A model generated the notes under the pieces. The model saw only the letters and a program-made list of their open reading frames with translations. It was not told the DNA's origin and made no database searches. 64,000 bases of DNA from Clostridium rectalis (GTDB lineage: Bacteria > Bacillota > Clostridia > Clostridiales > Clostridiaceae). The position numbers and the translations under genes are program-made. Positions 58,085-64,000 of the stretch are shown piece after piece (position 1 is the stretch's first letter; every line of letters begins with the position of its first letter). The stretch spans positions 186,001 through 250,000 of the forward strand of contig NZ_UYZZ01000002.1 of NCBI RefSeq assembly GCF_900626095.1, given 5' to 3'.

Positions 58085-59555
58085 TCAACCTACATTTTCG
58101 CTTTGTACAATATCTAGTATTTCTTGATTAATTGTATTATATAAATCAACCTCCATAATATTCACTAATTTTGTATTATGCCTCCTTTTATGAATTATCC
58201 ATAATAACAAAAATATTGGTAATCCTATATATGAAGAAATAACTCCACTCCAATCAATTTTATCCGCTTGAAAATAAGTTAAGCCCTGTCCTAAAATTAC
58301 AATAGTACATAATATAAAAGCTATAATAGGTCCAAAATGAAATAATTTAGCCTTATATCTTAAATTTGTTAAGTCACGTCCCTGAGCTATATAAGCCTTA
58401 CGAAAACGATAATGACATACTGCTATTCCAAGCCAAGAAACAAACCCTGCAAGACCCGAAACTGCTATAAGCCAAACATATACTGTGATCTCTGCATAAA
58501 GCCCTGTTAAAAAACATGCTGAAGCAACTATTGTAGTTAATATTAAAGCATTTATTGGTACTCCTCTTGAATTAACCTTTGCAAGAAATTTAGGAGCCTT
58601 TCCTTCTTTAGCCATAGCATATAACGTTCTGCTTGAAGCATACATTCCCGAATTTCCACAAGATAAAACTGAAGTTAATATAACAGCATTCATTAAAAAG
58701 GCCGCTGCTGCAATGCCTGCTTTTTCAAATACCATAGTAAAAGGACTAGTATTTACCCCTGCTTCCATATAAGGAATTATTGCACCTACTACAAATATAG
58801 TTCCTAAATAAAATACTATAATTCTCCAAAATATAGTATTAACTGCTTTGGGGATATTTTTCTCTGGGTCTTCACTTTCACCTGCCGCTATACCTACAAG
58901 TTCAGTTCCTTGAAATGAAAAACCCGCTATTAAAAACACCATAAAAATAGACTTAGCCCCCTACAAATGGTGCTTCATTAATAACAAAATTTTTAAATCC
59001 TATAGCCTCTCCTCCAAATATTCCAAGTATTGTAGCTATACCTATTATTAAAAATATTATTACTGTAATAACTTTAATTCCCGCAAAAATATATTCCGAT
59101 TCCCCATATGCCTTTGCAGACAATAAATTAAGTCCAACTATTAAAAAAAGAAATAATACACTCCAAAGAATGCCTGGTACTTTAGGAAACCAAAACTCCA
59201 TAATTAATGACCCTGCCACCATCTCTGTCGCAACGGTTATTGCCCAATTATATCAATAATTCCACCCAAGAGCAAAACCTAAAGACTCATCCACAAATTT
59301 TGATGCATAAGTCTCAAAAGATCCTGCTACTGGCATAAATGTTGCCATTTCCCCTAGGCTAGTTATTAAAAAATAAACCATAATTCCTATACAACCGTAT
59401 GCAATTAATGCCCCTCCAGGTCCTGCTTGTCTAATAGTAGCTCCTAGTGCTAAAAAAATTCCTGTTCCAATAGCTCCACCCATAGCTATCATATTTAAAT
59501 GCCTTGCTTTTTAACTTCTTTTTAACTCTTGGGAATTATGATTTTTCTTATCCAT
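58085..59555 (-). pseudogene. lysP: Lysine permease, broken by three lesions
   Basis: Amino-acid permease of the LysP/APC type, normally about 490 residues with 12 helices. The reading starts at 59555 after AGGAGG and has the family start followed by HLNMIAMGGAIGTGIFLALG. Lesions: codon 15 is TAA (59513-59511; TTA expected), codon 101 is TGA (59255-59253; the Trp of WNYWYNWA expected), and a run of five G at 58961-58957 carries one extra base that shifts the frame in FVGG/AKSIF. The pieces 59492-59253, 59222-58953 and 58942-58085 otherwise read smoothly through to ENVG. The lysine riboswitch and its terminator stand directly upstream, fixing the original substrate as lysine. Confidence 0.9.
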
Positions 59556-59584
59556 ACTATTCCTCCTGAAAGTTTGAATTTTAT

Positions 59585-59620
59585 AAAAAAAGTACTCTAA
59601 GCTTACACTCAGAGTACAAA
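59585..59620 (-). terminator. Riboswitch-controlled terminator
   Basis: On the minus strand GTACTCTGAG pairs with CTTAGAGTAC (one wobble), then TTTTTTAT. It lies between the lysine aptamer and the permease start. Confidence 0.85.
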
Positions 59621-59647
59621 ATATCTATTATTAAAATAGCAATGAAT

Positions 59648-59816
59648 GATAGTTCACCACAAATATACACTTGTGACAGTCTTACATATATTTTATGTAA
59701 TCCCAACTATACAGTATTAAAGCATCTACTGTACGTTTCGGCAAAATTTCCTTTCTCCATTGCTTAATTGTGCTTACCTCCGCAATGTTACTCTTAAATT
59801 TTGCTCCTCTATCCAT
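59648..59816 (-). promoter_or_regulatory. Lysine riboswitch (L box)
   Basis: Minus-strand leader with the conserved pieces in order: GATAGAGGAGC, GAGTAACATTGCGGAGG, GGAGAAAGG, GCCGAA, TTGGG, GACTGTCAC and the closing GGTGAACTATC, whose CTATC pairs with the opening GATAG. This is the lysine-binding aptamer that, with lysine bound, favours the terminator and stops the gene behind it. All conserved blocks seem present, while the gene it governs is broken. Confidence 0.88.
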
Positions 59817-59867
59817 ATTATTAAATTATTAATAAGTAAACAGGTTTATTTTGTAATTCACTATTTT

Positions 59868-60374
59868 TCATCTTAATTCCGGATGTACTATTTTATATAT
59901 TTGTGCATTTCTCTTTATTTTATCTCCATAATATTGCTTTGCATAATTTTTTATTTTATCATCTTGACTACTATTCCTTTCTATCCAAGCTGCAGCTAAT
60001 CCTTTATAATCATTGTCTTTAAAGTGCCTAGATATATACCATGCACCTATTTTTATATTTATATCTATGTCCTCTATATCCTCTTTTTTAAAATTTTTAA
60101 TCCCCATTTCTTTAGCATATTGTTCAACCTTTGTATCCTTTAAATTGAAAGGACCAACTGCTTCACCTTTTTTATATTCATCATTTATATCAGTAAAATT
60201 ATTCTCAAAATAAATTACTCCTGCTAAAATTGTTGGGTCTATATTATAATCTTTTGCGTATTTTTCTAACTTATCTTCATAATTCAATTTAAAGACAACA
60301 TTTCTTGTAAAGAAAGTGCCTGCTATTATTATAAAAAAGAATACTGCTAATAAAGATACAACTACTTTTTTCAT
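59868..60374 (-). CDS. Membrane-anchored lytic transglycosylase (SLT domain)
   Basis: 168 residues. N-terminal signal anchor (about 4-23), then a goose-type/SLT fold: YNIDPTILAGVIYFENNF with catalytic Glu near residue 58, GEAVGPFNLKDTKVEQYA in place of the usual G-L-M-Q block, NIKIGAWYISRHF and LAAAWIERN. It cleaves peptidoglycan glycan strands between MurNAc and GlcNAc. It follows the second BceB-like permease by 11 bases with an AGGAGG site, so a wall-cutting enzyme is coexpressed with a peptide-resistance transporter. The Q-to-N change in the G-L-M-Q block is unusual but conservative. Confidence 0.85.
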   Translation of the reverse strand: MKKVVVSLLAVFFFIIIAGTFFTRNVVFKLNYEDKLEKYAKDYNIDPTILAGVIYFENNFTDINDEYKKGEAVGPFNLKDTKVEQYAKEMGIKNFKKEDIEDIDINIKIGAWYISRHFKDNDYKGLAAAWIERNSSQDDKIKNYAKQYYGDKIKRNAQIYKIVHPELR

Positions 60375-60385
60375 CTAAACTCCTC

Positions 60386-62302
60386 CTATTTTATAATGGT
60401 TTTATAATAATATTTTACAGTGAGTAAATAATATAATAAATAAATTATTGTATATGGAATAGCCGTTAATACTATAGGTGTAAAAACCCCTATTCCCATC
60501 CATTTACCAAACTTCGATAATGCTACTGTACCATGACATACCCCTACTACAAGTGGTATAAAAAACACAAATGCCATCTGTTTATATATAGATTTCTTAA
60601 TTTCTGATTTTTTAATTCCTATATTTAATAATATTTTATATCTTGCTTTTTCCTCATTTGCTTCTGAAATCTGTTTGAAAAATATTATACTTGCAGTACA
60701 GATTAAAAATACTAATCCTACAAAACTACCTATAAAAAATAAAGTTCCTATTTGTGATACTTCTTCTTTATAAACATTATAATAATCTGCTTTTAATACT
60801 TTAAAATTTGGAATACCTTCATTATTTACTCCTTTACTTTCTATATAATCTGATATAATTTCAGTGAATTCTTTTGATAGTTGCCCACTTCTTCTATGAT
60901 TATCTATCAAATATAGATTGTATATTCTCTCTTCCTTACTTTTTCTCAACTTATTAAATTGATTATCTTTAACAATAACTACATCATCTAAATTCCCTGA
61001 ATTTATCAAATACATCATTTCCATTTTAACTACATTGTATTTATTATTACTTCCTCTTAATTGTACTTTATCTATATAATCTTTAGTATTAACAAATCTT
61101 TTTATAATAAAAACATCATTATTAGAAGATAGTTTCATATCCATATTTAAGTTTCTTGCTTTAAGAATTTTATTAAAATCACTTTCTGACATTATATTTT
61201 CACTTTCATACCTACCGTCTTTAGATTTTCCTTCATATACAAGAGGCTTGATTACAATTTTACTTCGTAATTTGTTTAGGTTATTACTAACTAATAAATC
61301 ATCTATTTTATTAGTCAGTAATTTGTCCTTATTTTCTATAACATAGTCAAAAGGATTCTCCTTGTCTATATTTATAGCAAAATTAGTATAATAACTTATA
61401 CTAAACCCTAAAGATGTCAATGTAGTAGCAATTAATATAGCTATAGTTGCTAAACTCATTGAATTTCCTTTAATTCTATACATTAGTTGAGAATTAGATA
61501 TCATATTTAATCCATTATAATATTTTTTCTCATTTCTTTTTTTCTCTTTTAAATAAAATACTAAAAATGAACTAAAGAATAAATATGTTCCTGTTACCAC
61601 TGTAATTAAAGTTATTAAGGAAACCTTTCCCAAAGAATTTTCAAATTCAAATATATATATTAAATAACCAGTTATTAATAATAGTACAGACAATACTGCT
61701 ATAATAACAGATGACTTGGGCATCTCCTCTTTTTTACTTTCTGCTTTAAATAAATCTATTAATTCATATTTATATATAATAGTAGCACCATGAAAAGATA
61801 TAAATAAGAATATTAATAAAAATGTTTTTATAGTTTCATAAACTGCAGTAGCAGTGAAAGTAGCTTTTATTATGCCTTCTGCATCTATACTTTTCATAAA
61901 TAAATAAATAAAGCCTTTAGATAGGATAGCACTACAACATATTCCTATTAACATAGCTAATATTCCCATTACCATGGTTTCATAGAACATCATAACTCCT
62001 ATACTCTTCTTTTTTACACCAAGAAGAGAATATATGCCTATCTCCCTTTTCCTTTTTCTTATAAAAAACGAATTTGAATACCAAATAAAAATAAATACAA
62101 ATAAAGCTATTATATATGATGCTGCTTGAAATCCTTGTCCTACTTTTTTCATTTCCTTGGATACTGTAGTTATTTGTTCATTATATTCAATACTTTTAAA
62201 TAAGGCGTATATAGTTACTGAAAAAACCATAGATGTAAAATATATAATGTAATTTTTATAACTATTTTTTACATTTTTTAAAGCAATGTTAAATAATTTC
62301 AT
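60386..62302 (-). CDS. Second BceB-type ABC permease
   Basis: About 638 residues from the ATG at 62302 (start MKLFNIALKNVKNSYKNYI, like the first copy). Ten membrane helices with FtsX-type blocks, and a hydrophilic extracellular domain of about 200 residues (about 305-500) with RFVNTKDYIDKVQLRGSNNK. It overlaps the ATPase gene by 14 bases. No kinase or regulator accompanies it, unlike the first system, so it may be a detoxification-only module controlled by the BceRS-like pair 26 kb away or elsewhere. Confidence 0.9.
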   Translation of the reverse strand: MKLFNIALKNVKNSYKNYIIYFTSMVFSVTIYALFKSIEYNEQITTVSKEMKKVGQGFQAASYIIALFVFIFIWYSNSFFIRKRKREIGIYSLLGVKKKSIGVMMFYETMVMGILAMLIGICCSAILSKGFIYLFMKSIDAEGIIKATFTATAVYETIKTFLLIFLFISFHGATIIYKYELIDLFKAESKKEEMPKSSVIIAVLSVLLLITGYLIYIFEFENSLGKVSLITLITVVTGTYLFFSSFLVFYLKEKKRNEKKYYNGLNMISNSQLMYRIKGNSMSLATIAILIATTLTSLGFSISYYTNFAINIDKENPFDYVIENKDKLLTNKIDDLLVSNNLNKLRSKIVIKPLVYEGKSKDGRYESENIMSESDFNKILKARNLNMDMKLSSNNDVFIIKRFVNTKDYIDKVQLRGSNNKYNVVKMEMMYLINSGNLDDVVIVKDNQFNKLRKSKEERIYNLYLIDNHRRSGQLSKEFTEIISDYIESKGVNNEGIPNFKVLKADYYNVYKEEVSQIGTLFFIGSFVGLVFLICTASIIFFKQISEANEEKARYKILLNIGIKKSEIKKSIYKQMAFVFFIPLVVGVCHGTVALSKFGKWMGIGVFTPIVLTAIPYTIIYLLYYLLTVKYYYKTIIK

Positions 62303-63053
62303 TACCTTCACCACCTAATAATGATGTTGTGTCTAGTATTTCTTTTAAAAAAGTCTTTCTAGAATCTTTTTTATATACTTCTTTGTATAATCTACCATCT
62401 TTTATAAAAATTACTCTTTTACAATAAGATGCTGCTAAAGCATCATGAGTAACCATCATTATTGTGGCATTTTCCTTACTATTGCAATTTTCTAATGTTT
62501 CAAGTAATTCCATTGATGATTTAGAATCCAAAGCACCTGTAGGCTCATCTGCTAAAATTAATGATGGTTTATTAATTAATGCTCTTGAGGCTGCTACTCT
62601 TTGCTTTTGTCCTCCAGATATTTCATAAGGGTATTTATTAAGCAGACCATATATTCCTAATTTTTTTGTTATTTTCTTTACCTTTTCATTAATCTCTTTA
62701 TAATTCATTTTTGATAAACTTAGAGGTAATGCTATATTTTCTTTTACTGTCAATGTATCTAAAAGATTAAAATCTTGAAATATAAAACCCAATTTTTCCC
62801 TTCTGAAATCTGATAGTTTATCTCCTTTCAATAATGTTATATTTTCCCCATCAATTACTATCTCTCCTTCTGTTGCTTTATCTATTGTAGATACCATATT
62901 AAGAAGAGTAGATTTCCCAGATCCTGAAGGACCCATAACTCCTATAAATTCCCCCTCATATACTGTCAACTCTATTTTATCTAATGCTCTATACTTATTC
63001 TTATTATCTCCGTAAATCTTAACTAACTCATTTACTTTTAATATTTCTTTCAT
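62289..63053 (-). CDS. Second BceA-type ABC ATPase
   Basis: 254 residues from the ATG at 63053, supported by AGGAGGAG upstream; the frame is open 31 codons further without a ribosome site. Walker A GPSGSGKST, Q-loop FIFQDFNLLDTLT, signature ISGGQKQRVAASRAL, Walker B LILADEPTGALD, switch His in MVTHDAL. First gene of the operon BceA-BceB-transglycosylase. Close relative of the ATPase at 42188, so the two systems probably arose by duplication or share an ancestor. Confidence 0.92.
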   Translation of the reverse strand: MKEILKVNELVKIYGDNKNKYRALDKIELTVYEGEFIGVMGPSGSGKSTLLNMVSTIDKATEGEIVIDGENITLLKGDKLSDFRREKLGFIFQDFNLLDTLTVKENIALPLSLSKMNYKEINEKVKKITKKLGIYGLLNKYPYEISGGQKQRVAASRALINKPSLILADEPTGALDSKSSMELLETLENCNSKENATIMMVTHDALAASYCKRVIFIKDGRLYKEVYKKDSRKTFLKEILDTTSLLGGEGNEII

Positions 63054-63306
63054 TTGTATCTCCTCCTTACAAACTAAAGTATAAAATAATGAATTATTTT
63101 TAGATATCGATTTTTCTTTCACTATTATTACAAGCATGTAATACAATATAGTTGTCTAAAAAAATTTAATCTTAACACACTAAATTATTAAATATTTACC
63201 TATTTAAAAGAACTTAAAAGTCATATATAATATCTTTTATATATATACTAAGCAAACTATACTGTATATAAATAAAATTTAAATAGACTAAGGAAGGAAT
63301 TATAAT

Positions 63307-64000
63307 ATGAGTATTTTAACTGTAAAAAATTTAAGCCATGGATTTGGTGATAGAGCTATCTTTAATGATGTTTCATTCAGGCTTTTAAAAGGAGAACATA
63401 TTGGACTTATAGGAGCTAATGGAGAAGGTAAATCAACTTTCATGAATATAATAACAGGGAAATTAATGCCAGATGAAGGTTCTATTATATGGAGCAATAA
63501 GGTTAGAGTAGGATATATGGATCAACATTCTAAACTACAAAAAGGACAAACAATAAAAGATGTACTAAAAGAGGCCTTTAGATACCTTTTTGATATGGAA
63601 ATAGAAATGAATAAACTCTACGAAGATATGGGTAATATGAATGAGGAAGAAATGAATAAAGCCCTTGAAAAAACAGCATTAATCCAAGATATTCTGGATA
63701 ATAATGGTTTTTATATTATCGATGGTAAAATAGATGAAGTTGCTACAGGTCTTGGTATTAAAGATGTGGGTTTAAATAAAGATGTATCTGATCTAAGTGG
63801 AGGACAGAGAACTAAAGTTTTATTAGCAAAATTACTTCTTGAAAAACCAGATATTTTACTTTTAGATGAACCTACTAACCATTTAGATGAACAACATATT
63901 AATTGGTTACAGCGTTATCTTCAAGATTATGAAAATGCCTTTATATTAATATCACATGATATTTCATTTCTAAATAATGTTATAAATCTTATATATCATA
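63307..64000 (+). CDS. ABC-F family ATPase, C-terminus beyond the window
   Basis: 231 codons visible. First ATPase domain: Walker A GANGEGKST (about 38), Q-loop MDQHSKL, signature LSGGQRTKVLLAKLL (about 161), Walker B ILLLDEPTNHLD, switch His in ISHDISF. No membrane helices; the family works on ribosomes as translation factors or as antibiotic-protection proteins. AAGGAAGG precedes the ATG. It diverges from the BceA-like gene. The linker and second ATPase domain are outside the window, so a resistance role cannot be judged. Confidence 0.9.
   Translation, partial: MSILTVKNLSHGFGDRAIFNDVSFRLLKGEHIGLIGANGEGKSTFMNIITGKLMPDEGSIIWSNKVRVGYMDQHSKLQKGQTIKDVLKEAFRYLFDMEIEMNKLYEDMGNMNEEEMNKALEKTALIQDILDNNGFYIIDGKIDEVATGLGIKDVGLNKDVSDLSGGQRTKVLLAKLLLEKPDILLLDEPTNHLDEQHINWLQRYLQDYENAFILISHDISFLNNVINLIYH

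Noticed and set aside
58085-59555. Programmed recoding (selenocysteine or frameshift) in the permease
   Set aside because: Three different lesions, one a TAA and one an extra G, fit decay better; the TGA stands where relatives have Trp, not Cys, and I saw no SECIS-like element.

Overview
The window is low-GC Firmicute DNA, most likely Clostridium sensu stricto: very AT-rich, strong AGGAGG-type ribosome sites, frequent TTG starts, polA and aroC as anchors, a genome-encoded CCA on the tRNA, and many paired ABC-transporter/two-component loci. I cannot name the species.

Layout. 1-4107: the housekeeping end, with polA (cut by the window edge), aroC and tRNA-Leu(CAA). 4504-30338: one six-gene minus-strand operon for a nonribosomal peptide. 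Three synthetases of 3152, 2540 and 1876 residues carry six modules read as A-T-E / C-A-T / C-A-T // C-A-T-E / C-A-T // C-A-T-E-(C-like), followed by an Sfp-type phosphopantetheinyl transferase, a free type II thioesterase and an ABC exporter. Genes overlap or nearly touch (TAATG, ATGA, TTGA). The predicted product is a hexapeptide with chirality D-L-L-D-L-D that starts with an unacylated residue. The best-supported residue is Val at position 6, then Val/Ile at position 2. No synthetase carries a thioesterase domain; the assembly line ends in a condensation-like domain whose HHxxxDG motif reads SHxxxDK. 30635-32897: upstream of it, a TetR-type regulator and a BcrAB-like ABC transporter, probably for self-protection. 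A mirror-image pair of identical promoters with 14-bp-phased GAATATTC repeats lies in front of the regulator and faces a secreted protein gene at 33385.

34473-42955: a peptide-antibiotic sensing and detoxification island: BceRS-like two-component system, an ABC transporter whose permease carries an M1-type peptidase, and a BceAB pair. 43227-50992: a ribulokinase remnant, a lipoprotein/response regulator/kinase operon, a lone H-type lectin domain protein, a decayed ABC exporter next to an AraC regulator, and an Xre remnant overlapping a DUF2178-like membrane protein. 51073-56974: fructokinase/TetR/MFS-remnant operon, a protein with a duplicated HTH-like unit, a membrane-bound MutS-like ATPase, an uncatalogued 45-residue cationic peptide behind 21-bp-spaced direct repeats, and a small kinase-fold protein. 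57047-64000: an ArAE exporter, a lysP pseudogene still headed by an intact-looking lysine riboswitch, a second BceAB pair with a lytic transglycosylase, and the start of an ABC-F gene.

Together the window reads as chromosome backbone with an inserted or retained natural-product locus, several layers of envelope defence against peptide antibiotics, and many decaying genes. The most distinctive systems are the hexapeptide locus with its unusual end domain, the mirror-symmetric control region, and the small-peptide gene at 55268.
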